DNA from: Nesterenkonia sp. | Lineage (GTDB): Bacteria > Actinomycetota > Actinomycetes > Actinomycetales > Micrococcaceae | NCBI RefSeq assembly: GCF_029265375.1 | Contig: NZ_JAJUJJ010000018.1 | Location: 1-59,234 of the forward strand | Direction of reading: 5' to 3' | DNA: 59,234 bases | Program-made: the position numbers and the translations under genes | Notes under the pieces: generated by a model | Told to the model about the DNA's origin: nothing | Database searches by the model: none | What the model saw: the letters and a program-made list of their open reading frames with translations, nothing else | Part shown: piece by piece, positions 1 to 8,701 of the stretch | Layout: the number at the start of each line of letters is the position of its first letter | How positions within the stretch are numbered: the first letter of the stretch is position 1

Positions 1-70
1 CACCGGCCTCGCGGTTCTTCGCGACCGCGACAACATCCTCCCGGAACTCCACCGGGTACTTTCCTGCCAT
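1..70 (-). mobile_element. IS3-family transposase OrfA, N-terminal fragment cut by the window edge
   Basis: Read on the minus strand from an ATG at 68-70, the 23 visible codons include KYPVEFREDVVAVA. This is the typical opening of IS3-family OrfA proteins, which carry a helix-turn-helix (HTH_Tnp_1) that binds the element's ends. Only the start is in the window, so it is unknown whether the copy is intact. An AGGAGAGG purine stretch lies about 6-8 bases upstream of the ATG. Upstream (71-120) there is a small palindrome, AGCACC-agc-GGTGCT, at 91-105. The sequence TGACATCTGATG, read on the minus strand ending at 120, could be the terminal TGA-type end of the element; that is inference. Confidence 0.6.
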
Positions 71-235
71 AGAGACATCCTCTCCTGCCCAGCACCAGCG
101 GTGCTAAACATCAGATGTCACCTGTTCCTGCATCAGCCCCGCATTCCAATTTCGGCAAGCTTGGTCATCGAAGCATGTCTCAGTACGTCCTCCGCCAGCT
201 GGTGAGCCAGAACTAGCCACCGGCTGTCAGCTCAC

Positions 236-266
236 GTAGGGACCCCGGCGCTGCCGGGGTCCCTAC
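236..266 (-). terminator. Strong hairpin downstream of the glucosidase-MerR operon
   Basis: A perfect 14-bp stem (236-249 with 253-266, arm GTAGGGACCCCGGC) closes a 3-base loop. It lies 5 bases after the MerR stop codon. There is no clear U-tract, which is common for actinobacterial terminators. It could also block read-through from the IS side. Bases 71-235 hold no recognisable gene. Confidence 0.75.
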
Positions 267-270
267 GCGT

Positions 271-600
271 TCACCGGTTCTTCAGCTCGGCAACTTCCTC
301 TTTCAGCTCCTCCACCTGCTGCTGCAGCTGCAGGACTTTCCGGACCCCGGGGAGGGTCACGCCCTCATCGGTCAGGGCGACGACCTCTCTGAGCTGCTCG
401 ACCTCCTGCTGCGAATAGCGGCGCTGGCCCCCATCGGAGCGCTCAGGGGACACGATCTGCTGCTCATCCAACCGTCGCAGGGCCGCCGGCTGGACTCCCA
501 GAAGGTCGGCAACCTGCCCTATGGTGTAGAAGGGCGCAGTGCGGTCCTCAACCAGTGCGTCCCTGTTTGTTCGGCGCTGCGGAGCGTCTTTCTCAGTCAT
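271..600 (-). CDS. MerR-family (HspR-like) transcriptional regulator
   Basis: This 109-residue protein has a MerR winged helix at about residues 24-72 (YTIGQVADLLGVQPAALRRLDE, then GGQRRYS). A coiled-coil-prone tail, rich in Q, E, V and L, ends the protein at about 85-109. The pattern of aromatic-I-x-x-A-A-x-L-x-G, LRxxD, GGxRRYS and EGVTLPGVRKVL resembles HspR more than metal-sensing MerR proteins. No metal-binding cysteines are present. The ATG at 600 lies 7 bases after the stop of the upstream glucosidase gene, so the two are co-transcribed. It probably controls its own operon and the divergent glycosyltransferase through the dyad near 2800-2836; that is inference. The effector is unknown. 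Confidence 0.8.
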   Translation of the reverse strand: MTEKDAPQRRTNRDALVEDRTAPFYTIGQVADLLGVQPAALRRLDEQQIVSPERSDGGQRRYSQQEVEQLREVVALTDEGVTLPGVRKVLQLQQQVEELKEEVAELKNR

Positions 601-607
601 CTCAGCC

Positions 608-2749
608 TCACAGTGTAGCGGGCTGGGCAGCCTGCACCCCTTCGGGAAGGTCGAGGAACTCCACACCGCGCTGGTCGGCGAGCACGGTGAAGCTGCCGGA
701 CTCACCGAGAGGAATCTCGGTGATGCGCACAGTGCCGAAGAGCGCAGGAGGCGCCTGGGCGCTGACCCGGCCCCGGCGCACATCCACCTCCAAGCCCAAG
801 GAGAGGCGCAGCATCTCGAACGGCACTGCCGCCGCCCAGGCCTGGGGTGAGCAGGAGGTGGGGTAGGGAACCGGCACCGGCATGTCCGAACGCTGAAAGC
901 CGCAGAAGAGCTCCGGCAGCCGTCCGCCGAAAGCCTCCAAGGCGTCGGTGAGTCCGCTGAGGACCGCCGCAGCGGCGTCGTGGAATCCATACTGCTTCAT
1001 CCCTGCAGCAGCCAGCACTGTGTCATGGGGCCAGACGGAGCCGTTGTGGTAGCTGACCGGATTGAACGCGGATGAGCGGGCCGAGCGGGTTCGGATGCCG
1101 AAGCCGCTGAAGAGGTCCTCGCCCACCAGCTGATCGACGACGGCGGGCGCCTGCTGCTGGTCGATCAGTCCTGTCCACAGACAGTGGCCGATATTGGAGC
1201 TCACCGCGTCCACCTGCTGCTTGTTCCCGTCCAGCGCAATTGCGTAGAAGCCGCGACGGGGCATCCAGAAGGCCTCGTGAAAGCGCTGCTTGAGCTCTGC
1301 GGCTCGCTGGCGCCAGCGTGCGGCGTCGTCTGCGCGGCCCCAGAACTCCTCCAACTCCGCCACGGCCAGATAGGCGGCATAGCTGTAGCCCTGGACCTCA
1401 GCCAAGGCGATCGGTGGCTGGGCGGGCACACCGCCTTCGCTGATCATGGAGTCATGGCTGTCCTTCCAGCCCTGGTTCAGCAGCCCCCGGTCCGAGCTTC
1501 GCTGATACTCGATGAAGCCATCACCGTCGCGGTCGCCGAATCGAACCAGCCACTCAGCTGCCGCGCGCACGGCAGGCTGCAGGCGCAGCAGCACCTCGGC
1601 GGGCGCTCCCCAGCGCATAGCACGGGCGGCGAGCATGAGGAACAGCGGTGTGGAGTCGATGGATCCGTAATAGACGCTCTGCCCACCCAGGGCCAGGGAG
1701 AGGTCCGCTCCGCGCCGCACCTCATGGAGGATCTTGCCCGGCTCCTCCTCGGTCATCGGATCCGCCTCTGCGCCCTGGAGCCTGGCGAGCATCGTCAGGG
1801 TGCCCAGCACCAGCTCGGGTGCAAAGGGCAGCAGCATCCAGGAGGTCAGCAGGGAGTCCCGGCCGAAGAGAGCCATGAACCAGGGCGCACCTGCTGCCAC
1901 CGCCTCGTCGTCTGGATGCTCCGGATCTCTGATCCGCAGCGCCCCCAAGTCCTGTTCGCTGATGCTCAGCGCCTGCGCCACCACCGTGTTCTCTACGCTG
2001 ATACGCGGCGTGGCCTCCCGCCAGCTGTGCATCCGGCGAGCCGGCTGCGTTGCTTCGACAGCCTGGCCTGCGGGGAATACGGCATCCATCTCCTGGCCGC
2101 TTGCCGAAGGGTGAACACTCACCGTGGTGCTCCAGGACCCGAGGGGCGGCACCACCGCCCGGTGGGTCAGGGTGTAGGGGGACGCCACGGCTCCGGGCGC
2201 AGTGATCCGCACGCCGCGCCGTTCAGTCCCGCGGTGAGAGACGAACAGCAGATCACTGCCGGCCTGGCTGTGGGTGACCGACCCGGACGGCAGCCCCCGC
2301 TGCTCCTTGACCTGGAACAGATCAGCAAAATCTGCGCCCACTGTCAGAGTGAGGTCGATCCCCGCTGCCTCTGAGGCATAGTTGCGCACCGTGATGTCTT
2401 CGCGCATGCCCTGCCCGACCAGGCGCCGGCGCTCCACAATCAGGGTGGGTTCTGCCCGGCCCTGGCGGGCGGGTGCGCGGGAGATGAAGCGCTGCTCGAA
2501 CGGCTCACCGGGTATGACGGTCAGCGGCTCCAGCAGCTCGCCGTCCAGACGCAGCTCCCATTGCGAGATCACCCGGGTGTCACGCACAAAGAGACCCTCG
2601 GCGCGTCCGGGGCGGATCTCTCCGCTGGTGGTGCAGACGCAGAAGGTCGAGCCCTCCACCAGCGTGACCTGGTGCTGCGGCAGTGCCACCTGAGGCAGGC
2701 CTGAGGGACGCACCTCATCGGTGTGCGCTGGGGGAGACTCAGCGGTCAT
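608..2749 (-). CDS. Amylo-alpha-1,6-glucosidase / glycogen-debranching N-terminal domain protein
   Basis: This 713-residue protein belongs to the family with an N-terminal glycogen-debranching beta domain (SGEIRPGRAEGLFVRDTRVIS near residue 45) followed by an (alpha/alpha)6 glucosidase barrel. Barrel landmarks are APWFMALFGRDSLLTSW, DGFIEYQRSSDRGLLNQGWKDS and SYHNGSVWPHDT. The expected activity is hydrolysis of alpha-1,6-linked glucose from branched alpha-glucans, in the cytoplasm; no signal peptide is seen. The ATG at 2749 is chosen because AAAGGAGA lies about 9 bases upstream; an in-frame start 24 codons earlier has no such site. It heads an operon with the MerR gene and is divergent from a GT4 glycosyltransferase, a pairing that suggests storage or compatible-solute glycan metabolism. 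The exact substrate is not proven. Confidence 0.85.
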   Translation of the reverse strand: MTAESPPAHTDEVRPSGLPQVALPQHQVTLVEGSTFCVCTTSGEIRPGRAEGLFVRDTRVISQWELRLDGELLEPLTVIPGEPFEQRFISRAPARQGRAEPTLIVERRRLVGQGMREDITVRNYASEAAGIDLTLTVGADFADLFQVKEQRGLPSGSVTHSQAGSDLLFVSHRGTERRGVRITAPGAVASPYTLTHRAVVPPLGSWSTTVSVHPSASGQEMDAVFPAGQAVEATQPARRMHSWREATPRISVENTVVAQALSISEQDLGALRIRDPEHPDDEAVAAGAPWFMALFGRDSLLTSWMLLPFAPELVLGTLTMLARLQGAEADPMTEEEPGKILHEVRRGADLSLALGGQSVYYGSIDSTPLFLMLAARAMRWGAPAEVLLRLQPAVRAAAEWLVRFGDRDGDGFIEYQRSSDRGLLNQGWKDSHDSMISEGGVPAQPPIALAEVQGYSYAAYLAVAELEEFWGRADDAARWRQRAAELKQRFHEAFWMPRRGFYAIALDGNKQQVDAVSSNIGHCLWTGLIDQQQAPAVVDQLVGEDLFSGFGIRTRSARSSAFNPVSYHNGSVWPHDTVLAAAGMKQYGFHDAAAAVLSGLTDALEAFGGRLPELFCGFQRSDMPVPVPYPTSCSPQAWAAAVPFEMLRLSLGLEVDVRRGRVSAQAPPALFGTVRITEIPLGESGSFTVLADQRGVEFLDLPEGVQAAQPATL

Positions 2750-2799
2750 CGGCAGGATTCTCCTTTCGAGTCGCTTGCATACCAACAGCATATTCGTTA

Positions 2800-2836
2800 C
2801 AACTACAGTTGCAACTTCCATCTCAGTGAAGTTGCA
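2800..2836. promoter_or_regulatory. Operator-like dyads in the divergent glucosidase/glycosyltransferase promoter
   Basis: A perfect inverted repeat TGCAACTTC (2810-2818) / GAAGTTGCA (2828-2836) has a 9-base spacer. A second, overlapping dyad is CAACT-ac-AGTTG (2800-2811). On the minus strand a TATGCT -10 (2787-2792), with TTGCAA 16 bases further upstream, places the dyads over the -35 of the glucosidase promoter. On the plus strand TACAGT (2804-2809) could serve the glycosyltransferase gene. Binding by the MerR-like protein is inference. Confidence 0.55.
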
Positions 2837-2883
2837 GGTAATGCGATCTCCCGTCCTGACCCTTCATGGAGGCGTTCCACGCG

Positions 2884-4005
2884 ATGTCCATTGCTGCCGA
2901 GATCCCGGAGAACACTGTCGGCATCGAGGAGTCCACACTCCCGCTGCGCATCGGAATGGTCGCCCCGCCCTGGTTTCAGCTGCCGCCGAGCGGATACGGC
3001 GGCACTGAAGCTGTGGTGGCGGCGCTGGTGGACCAGCTGGTGCTGCGCGGGCACGAGGTGACGCTGATCTCCTCCGGACCCAACGGCACCCGCGCCCAGC
3101 GTCACATCCGAGTCTTCGAGCACCCACCCAGCGAGCTGCTGGGGTCCAGCGCCCTGCCGGAGGCGATCAGCGCGACGGTGACGGCTCAGAGCCTGGACGC
3201 GGTCGGCTGCGACATCGTCCACGATCATTCGCTGGCGGGCCCACTGCTGGCACGTGGCCGACGGGTTCCCACTGTGACCACCATGCACGGGCCGGTCGCC
3301 GGCCTCAACGGTGAGTACTTCCGCCGGCTGGGCACCGCTGTGGACGTTGTAGCCATCTCCGACGCTCAGAGGCGTCTGGCGCCGGATCTGAACTGGATCG
3401 GCACTGTGCACAATGCAGTCGACGTCGCCAGCTTTCCCTTCCGGCAGGACAAGCAGGACTTCCTGCTCTGGCTGGGGCGCTTCAGTCCGGATAAGGGAGC
3501 ACACCTGGCGATTGAGGCAGCACGGGCCGCCGGGCGACGCATCGTCCTGGCCGGAAAGCTCAGCGAGAGCCTGGAGAAGGACTATTTCGCCGCGGAGGTG
3601 GAGCCGCTGCTGGGAACGGATGCCGAATATGTGGGGGAGGCCGATGCCGTGCTGAAGCGTGAGCTGTTCTCTCAAGCATCGGCGTTCCTCTTCCCGATTC
3701 AGTGGGAGGAGCCCTTCGGCATGGTGATGGCCGAAGCCATGGCCTGCGGCACCCCGGTGGTGGCCACCTGCCGCGGCAGCGTGCCGGAGGTGGTCGCCGA
3801 CGGCATCAGCGGCATCATCGTCGACCGGTTGGAGGATCTCCCGGCTGCGGTGGAGAAGGCGGAGGCCCTCGACCCCCGGCGGGTCCGCTCCTGGGCCGAG
3901 CAGCAGTTCGACCTGCCGGTGATGGCCGAACGCTACGAGCGGATCTACCGAACCCTGGTGGAAGGCACCCAGAATATTCAGGACCTCGCCTCGCAGTCCC
4001 TCTGA
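2884..4005 (+). CDS. Glycosyltransferase family 4 (GT-B fold)
   Basis: This 373-residue protein has the GT-B layout of family 4 retaining glycosyltransferases. An N-terminal acceptor domain carries SGYGGTE at about 36-42. A nucleotide-sugar domain follows, with LGRFSPDKG near 197 and the E-x7-E motif EEPFGMVMAE near 275-284. GSVPEVV follows near 298. It would transfer a sugar from an NDP-sugar to an unknown acceptor in the cytoplasm. The ATG at 2884 is preferred because GGAGG sits 11 bases upstream; an ATG at 2866 is in frame but lacks a ribosome site. Divergence from the glucosidase-MerR operon suggests a shared alpha-glucan or sugar-conjugate role. Confidence 0.85.
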   Translation: MSIAAEIPENTVGIEESTLPLRIGMVAPPWFQLPPSGYGGTEAVVAALVDQLVLRGHEVTLISSGPNGTRAQRHIRVFEHPPSELLGSSALPEAISATVTAQSLDAVGCDIVHDHSLAGPLLARGRRVPTVTTMHGPVAGLNGEYFRRLGTAVDVVAISDAQRRLAPDLNWIGTVHNAVDVASFPFRQDKQDFLLWLGRFSPDKGAHLAIEAARAAGRRIVLAGKLSESLEKDYFAAEVEPLLGTDAEYVGEADAVLKRELFSQASAFLFPIQWEEPFGMVMAEAMACGTPVVATCRGSVPEVVADGISGIIVDRLEDLPAAVEKAEALDPRRVRSWAEQQFDLPVMAERYERIYRTLVEGTQNIQDLASQSL

Positions 4006-4024
4006 CGTGCCGCCGGCGGCTGGG

Positions 4025-4030
4025 TAGACT
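4025..4030 (+). promoter_or_regulatory. -10 element of dxs, leaderless type
   Basis: TAGACT ends 6 bases before the dxs ATG, and no Shine-Dalgarno sequence is present. This predicts transcription starting at or next to the start codon. Confidence 0.6.
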
Positions 4031-4036
4031 GGTCAG

Positions 4037-6037
4037 ATGAGCATTCTGCAGACGGTCCGCACACCGCAGGACCTCTCCAAGCTCACCGGAGAGCAGTTGG
4101 AGCGGCTCGCCGGGGAGATCCGCGAGTTCCTGATCAGCAACGTCTCAGCCACCGGCGGCCACCTGGGCCCGAATCTGGGAGTCGTGGAGCTGACCATGGC
4201 GGTCCACCGGATCTTCGACTCCCCGCGGGACTCCATCATCTTCGACACCGGCCACCAGTCCTATGTCCACAAGCTGCTGACCGGACGCCAAGACTTCTCC
4301 ACGCTGCGGCAGGCCGGCGGGCTCTCCGGCTACCCGGACCGCTCCGAGTCGGTCCACGACATTGTCGAGTCCTCCCACGCCTCCAGCTCATTGGCCTGGG
4401 CCGACGGCATCTCCCGAGCCCGGAAGCTCAACGGCGAAGGCGACCGGTACGTAGTTCCCATCATCGGCGACGGAGCCCTGACCGGCGGGATGGCCTGGGA
4501 GGCGCTGAACAACATCGCCGCCGATAAGGACCGGCGAGTGGTCATTGTGGTCAATGACAATGGCCGCAGCTACGCGCCCACGGTGGGAGGCATCGCCGAT
4601 CAGCTCTCCAAACTGCGCCGCGGCGTGCTGGACAAGGTCCGCACCCACCCGGTCTACGAGACCGTGATGGACGGCACCAAGCAGCGGCTGCAGCGTGGGG
4701 GAGCGGTCAGCCAGATGGTCTACCGCAGTCTGCATGCTGCCAAGAAGGGCGCCAAGGACTTCTGGGCGCCCCAGGGGCTCTTCGAGGACCTGGGCATGAA
4801 GTACATCGGCCCCGTCGACGGACACGACCAGCAGGCCCTGGAGGAGGCGCTGGCCGATGCCCGCAGCTACGGCGGTCCGGTGATCGTTCATGCGATCACC
4901 GAAAAGGGCCGCGGCTACGCCCCTGCCCGCGCCGATGAGGCTGACCAGTTCCACGCAGTCGGCGTCATCGACCCGGAGACCGGTGAAGCCGTCAGCCGCG
5001 GCTCCGCGCGCTCCTGGACCTCAGTGTTCGAAGAGGAGATCGCCGCCATCGCCGATGAGCGCGACGACATCGTGGCCCTCACCGGCGCCATGCTCATCCC
5101 CGTGGGGCTGCGCACGATGGCGGCCCGGCACCCGCAGCGGGTGGTCGACGTCGGGATAGCCGAGCAGCATGCGGTCGCCTCCGCGGCGGGACTGGCCTAC
5201 GCGGGCATGCACCCAGTGGTGGCGGTCTACGCCACTTTCCTCAACCGCGCCTTCGACCAGGTGCTCATGGATGTGGCGCTGCACCGCGCCGGGGTGACCT
5301 TTGTGCTGGACAGGGCCGGGGTGACCGGACCCGATGGGCCCAGCCACCACGGTATGTGGGACCTTTCGCTGCTGCAGATGGTGCCGGGAATGCAGATCGC
5401 CGCACCCCGGGACTCCACGCGGCTGCGCGAGGAGCTGCGTGAGGCCGTCGCCGTCGAGGACGCGCCCACGGTGGTGCGGTTCTCCAAGGGGTCGGTCAAT
5501 GATGAGATAGATGCTCTGCAGCGGCTGGCCGATGGCACTGACCTGCTGGCGACCAGCACCGAAGCCGACGACGACGGCTCCTGGTCCAATGACGTGCTGA
5601 TCGTCTCGGTCGGCACGATGGGGGAACTCTCCCTGGAGCTGGCCCGCCGGCTGGAGGACCAGGGCATCACCTCCACAGTGGTGGATCCGCGGTGGGTGCT
5701 GCCGGTGCCCGACTCAGTGGTCTCGCTGGCGGCGCGTCACCGGATTGTGGTCTGCATCGAGGACGGTGTGCGCGCCGGCGGGGTGGGCTCCCGCATCCGG
5801 CAGACCATGCGCGAGGCAGGCGTGGACACGGCGCTGAACGAAGTGGGACTGCCGGTGGAGTTTCTGGGCCACGGATCGCGCAACGACGTGCTGCAGCGCG
5901 TCGGGCTCACCGCCGCGCAGATCGCCCAGGACACCGTCGCCCAGGTGCTGGGCACCAAAGTGCCCTTCGCCCGGCGGCTGCCGGGAGAGGATGTGCCCAC
6001 CGGCGAGATTCCGGCTTTCCGCAGCGGCCGCGGCTGA
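4037..6037 (+). CDS. dxs: 1-deoxy-D-xylulose-5-phosphate synthase
   Basis: Dxs condenses pyruvate and glyceraldehyde 3-phosphate, using thiamine diphosphate, to start the non-mevalonate isoprenoid pathway. The 666-residue length is normal for the family. Visible signatures are GHLGPNLG (41-48), TGHQSYVHK (71-79), the ThDP/Mg motif starting [16 protein letters not shown] (144) and ending NDN (173-175), and [15 protein letters not shown] in the pyrimidine-binding domain near 372. A C-terminal transketolase domain follows. The start is supported by the adjacent leaderless -10. It stands alone between the glycosyltransferase and a convergent Rieske gene. Confidence 0.97.
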   Translation: MSILQTVRTPQDLSKLTGEQLERLAGEIREFLISNVSATGGHLGPNLGVVELTMAVHRIFDSPRDSIIFDTGHQSYVHKLLTGRQDFSTLRQAGGLSGYPDRSESVHDIVESSHASSSLAWADGISRARKLNGEGDRYVVPIIGDGALTGGMAWEALNNIAADKDRRVVIVVNDNGRSYAPTVGGIADQLSKLRRGVLDKVRTHPVYETVMDGTKQRLQRGGAVSQMVYRSLHAAKKGAKDFWAPQGLFEDLGMKYIGPVDGHDQQALEEALADARSYGGPVIVHAITEKGRGYAPARADEADQFHAVGVIDPETGEAVSRGSARSWTSVFEEEIAAIADERDDIVALTGAMLIPVGLRTMAARHPQRVVDVGIAEQHAVASAAGLAYAGMHPVVAVYATFLNRAFDQVLMDVALHRAGVTFVLDRAGVTGPDGPSHHGMWDLSLLQMVPGMQIAAPRDSTRLREELREAVAVEDAPTVVRFSKGSVNDEIDALQRLADGTDLLATSTEADDDGSWSNDVLIVSVGTMGELSLELARRLEDQGITSTVVDPRWVLPVPDSVVSLAARHRIVVCIEDGVRAGGVGSRIRQTMREAGVDTALNEVGLPVEFLGHGSRNDVLQRVGLTAAQIAQDTVAQVLGTKVPFARRLPGEDVPTGEIPAFRSGRG

Positions 6038-6044
6038 GCAGCGC

Positions 6045-6437
6045 TCAGAGCTCCGCGCGCACCATACCGCCCTCCACGCGTGAGGTCACCGTCTCCAGGC
6101 CCTGCTGGGCCGGGCCGGCGATCAGTTCGCCGTCGAGCTCGAACTGGGAGTCGTGGCACGGGCAGACGTACCGCTGGGAGTCCACCTCCACAGCGCATCC
6201 CTGATGCGGACACACTGCCGAGAGCACCTGCACCTCGTCCTCGGCGGAGCGGTGGACCAGCAGCTCCCTGTCCCCGGCGGAGACCTTCACCGCAGAGCCG
6301 GAGGGAACCTCGTCCAGCCGAATCAGATCCGTCCAGCCCGAAGGCTCCTCCTCACCGCCGCAGGCGGTCAGCGCCAGTGCTGAGGCGCCCAGACATCCGT
6401 AGCCGAGAAACTCGCGGCGGCAGCAGGTGGAAGCCAT
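6045..6437 (-). CDS. Rieske [2Fe-2S] protein with Tat signal and lipobox
   Basis: This 130-residue protein begins with a twin-arginine signal (CCRREFLGYG) followed by a lipobox-like LTAC (23-26). It is therefore probably exported folded and lipid-anchored outside the membrane. The mature part is a small Rieske domain with CPHQGC (76-81) and CPCHDSQF (92-99), giving the two Cys and two His iron-sulfur ligands plus the disulfide pair. No cytochrome bc1 partner is nearby, so its electron-transfer partner is unknown. The ATG at 6437 is preferred because a TAGCAT -10 (6445-6450) ends 7 bases before it; an ATG at 6446 overlaps that hexamer. It is convergent with dxs. Confidence 0.85.
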   Translation of the reverse strand: MASTCCRREFLGYGCLGASALALTACGGEEEPSGWTDLIRLDEVPSGSAVKVSAGDRELLVHRSAEDEVQVLSAVCPHQGCAVEVDSQRYVCPCHDSQFELDGELIAGPAQQGLETVTSRVEGGMVRAEL

Positions 6438-6444
6438 GCCCCCC

Positions 6445-6450
6445 ATGCTA
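6445..6450 (-). promoter_or_regulatory. -10 element of the Rieske gene
   Basis: TAGCAT on the minus strand lies 7 bases before the ATG at 6437, matching the leaderless pattern seen across this window. Confidence 0.45.
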
Positions 6451-6474
6451 CCGCCGCGCAGCTGCCGGGTTCAT

Positions 6475-8592
6475 TCAGCCGTGGAACCTGCGTCCGGTCA
6501 CCCGGGTGCTGACTCCCAGCTGGTCCAGATAGGGCGTGATGCCTCCGCGGTGGAAGGGCCAGCCGGCCCCCAGGATCAGGCACAGGTCGATGTCCTTCAC
6601 CGAGGCGACGACCTGCTCCTGCAGCATCAGATCGATCTCCTCGGCCAGTGCTTCGGTGACGGTGGCGAAGACCTCCTCGGCGGTCTTCGGACTGCTGCCG
6701 ATCTGCATCAGCGCCCGCGTGGAGTCCTTGATGTATGTCCGTCCGTCCTCATCGGTGCTGCGGATCTCGGTGACTCCGTGGTCGATGAGCGCCTGCAGGT
6801 TCTTCGAGACGTGGAAGCGGTCCCCGAAGCTGGAGTGCAGCGATTCGGTGACGTGCTGAGCCACCGGGATGCCAACCATGGCCAACAGGTCGAAGGGACT
6901 CATCGGCAGCGCCAGCGGCTTCAGCGCCTCATCGATGGTGTCCGGGTCCGTGCCCTCGTCGAAGGCCTTCTGCACCTCCGCCATCATCCGCAGCAGGATG
7001 CGATTGACCACGAATGCGGTGGAGTCCTTGGTCAGCACCGGTGTCTTGCGCAGCTTCGCGGCCAGGTCGAAGGCGGTGGCGATCGGCTCGTCGGCGGTCT
7101 TCGGAGTCCGGGCGATCTCCACCAGCGGCATCACCGGCACCGGGTTGAAGAAGTGGAATCCGATCACACGTTCGGGGTGCTTCAGATCAGCGGCCATCTC
7201 CGTCACCGACAGGGAGGAGGTATTGGTGGCCAGGATGGTCCCCGGGTCCACGATCTCCTCCAGCTCGGCGAAGACCTGCTTCTTCACCCCGATCTCCTCG
7301 AAGACCGCCTCGATCACCAAGTCGGCATCGGCGTAGACGGACTTGTCGGTGGATCCGGTGACCAGCCCGGCAAGAGCCTGGGCCTGCTCCGCAGAGATCC
7401 GGCCCTTCTCGGCCTGCTTGGTCGCCTGCTGGCGGATCCACTCCAGTGCCTTGTCCACCCGCTCGGAGTCCAGATCAGTGAGCACGACGGGCACCTGCAG
7501 ATGCTGGGCGAAGACCATGGCGAGCTGGGAGGCCATGAGCCCGGCACCGACCACACCCACCGTGCGGATCTCTGCCGGGGCCGCCGCCGGCACCCCGGCA
7601 GGCTTCTTCGCCCGCTTCTGCACCAGCTCCATGAACGCGTAGACGACGTTGCGGAACTCGTCAGAGATCAGCAGGTCTCCCAGGGCCCGGACCTCTTCGG
7701 CCCGGTCCTCCTCCCGGCTGCGGTGGGGGACCTGCTCGAAGAGCTCAAGGGCCCGCAGCGGGGCCGGCGCGGTGTCCCCGGTCTTTGCGGCAATGGTCTT
7801 CTTCGCCCGCTGAGCAGCCCGCTGCCACGCGGCGTCGCTGGTATCGACCTCCCGCCGAGCTGCGATCTTCTGTGCCGTCTCGCCACCGCGCAGCACCTCG
7901 GCGGCGAAGGCCAGAGAATCGGCTTCAAAGGTCTCGTCGGTGAACAGGGCGTCGGCGATGCCGAGCTCATAGGCCTGCTTGGCCTTCAGCGAGCGGTTGT
8001 TGTTCAGCGGATTGGTGAAGATCACCTCAGCCGCGGCCTCGGGACCGATCAGCCGCGGAAGCCGGTAGATGCCTCCCCAACCGGGCACCAGGCCCAGGAA
8101 GGTCTCCGGCAGGCCGACGGCTCGGACCTGATCAGAGATGGTCCGGTAGTCGGCCGGCAGCGCGATCTCCAGGCCGCCGCCCAGGGCTGCTCCGGAGATG
8201 AAGGCAAAGGTCGGGGCGGGGAAGTCATCCAGCAGGTTGTAGACCTCATGCCCCAGTTCGGCCATGCCTGCGGCGCGTTCGGGGCTGCCCAGCTGGCGGG
8301 CGGAGACGATGTCGGCACCGGCAGCAAATTTTCCGGGGGTGCCGGTGACTGCCAGGCCCACAATCTCTCCGGCCTCGGCTCGGGAGTACTGGGAGGCCAC
8401 AGCCTCTCCGAACTCCATCAGAGATGCCGGTCCCAGGGTATTGGGCCGCTTGCCGGCACCGTTGTCCAGCCGGATGACCGCCAAGGTTCCTGCACCCTCG
8501 GGGAGCTGGATGTCCTCCAGCCGGCTGTGGGTGACAGTCTCACCTTCGAACTGGTGAGGCAGATCGGCGTAGCGGGACAGATTGTGCGGCAT
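6475..8592 (-). CDS. fadB: FadB-type enoyl-CoA hydratase / 3-hydroxyacyl-CoA dehydrogenase
   Basis: This 705-residue bifunctional beta-oxidation enzyme hydrates trans-2-enoyl-CoA and oxidises the (S)-3-hydroxyacyl-CoA with NAD. The N-terminal crotonase domain has the oxyanion-hole region GKFAAGADI (87-95) and two candidate catalytic acids, E142 (GGGLEIALPADYR) and E163 (LPETFLG). The dehydrogenase starts near residue 345 with the NAD motif VGVVGAGLM and has GFHFFNPVPVMPLVEI with the catalytic His near 478. A C-terminal 3HCDH domain follows. The ATG has AGGAG 7 bases upstream. The partner thiolase (fadA), usually next door in relatives, is not adjacent; a thiolase gene lies at 38152. Confidence 0.93.
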   Translation of the reverse strand: MPHNLSRYADLPHQFEGETVTHSRLEDIQLPEGAGTLAVIRLDNGAGKRPNTLGPASLMEFGEAVASQYSRAEAGEIVGLAVTGTPGKFAAGADIVSARQLGSPERAAGMAELGHEVYNLLDDFPAPTFAFISGAALGGGLEIALPADYRTISDQVRAVGLPETFLGLVPGWGGIYRLPRLIGPEAAAEVIFTNPLNNNRSLKAKQAYELGIADALFTDETFEADSLAFAAEVLRGGETAQKIAARREVDTSDAAWQRAAQRAKKTIAAKTGDTAPAPLRALELFEQVPHRSREEDRAEEVRALGDLLISDEFRNVVYAFMELVQKRAKKPAGVPAAAPAEIRTVGVVGAGLMASQLAMVFAQHLQVPVVLTDLDSERVDKALEWIRQQATKQAEKGRISAEQAQALAGLVTGSTDKSVYADADLVIEAVFEEIGVKKQVFAELEEIVDPGTILATNTSSLSVTEMAADLKHPERVIGFHFFNPVPVMPLVEIARTPKTADEPIATAFDLAAKLRKTPVLTKDSTAFVVNRILLRMMAEVQKAFDEGTDPDTIDEALKPLALPMSPFDLLAMVGIPVAQHVTESLHSSFGDRFHVSKNLQALIDHGVTEIRSTDEDGRTYIKDSTRALMQIGSSPKTAEEVFATVTEALAEEIDLMLQEQVVASVKDIDLCLILGAGWPFHRGGITPYLDQLGVSTRVTGRRFHG

Positions 8593-8635
8593 AGTCAGAC
8601 TCCTGGGGTGGTGACGTACGTGCGTGGCAGATCAC

Positions 8636-8641
8636 ATCCTA
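8636..8641 (-). promoter_or_regulatory. -10 element for fadB
   Basis: TAGGAT on the minus strand lies 43 bases before the fadB start, within the 109-base gap to the RNase D gene. The palindrome ACGTACGT (8614-8621) falls in the leader and might be a repressor site; that is weak inference. Confidence 0.4.
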
Positions 8642-8701
8642 CCGACGAGTAATACGCCCCGCCACAGCATCTCTCATGCGGGACTGCCGAACCGGCTCGG
8701 C

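Noticed and set aside
139-222. Short frames in the 71-235 gap, including a 13-codon one ending at 216
   Set aside because: They are too short, have no ribosome site and no similarity that can be recognised.
8614-8621. Palindrome ACGTACGT as a fatty-acid repressor site before fadB
   Set aside because: Eight bases are too short to support an operator, and the flanks are only loosely symmetric.
6427-8652. Long open frame opposite fadB
   Set aside because: It mirrors fadB codons, has no recognisable domain and no ribosome site.
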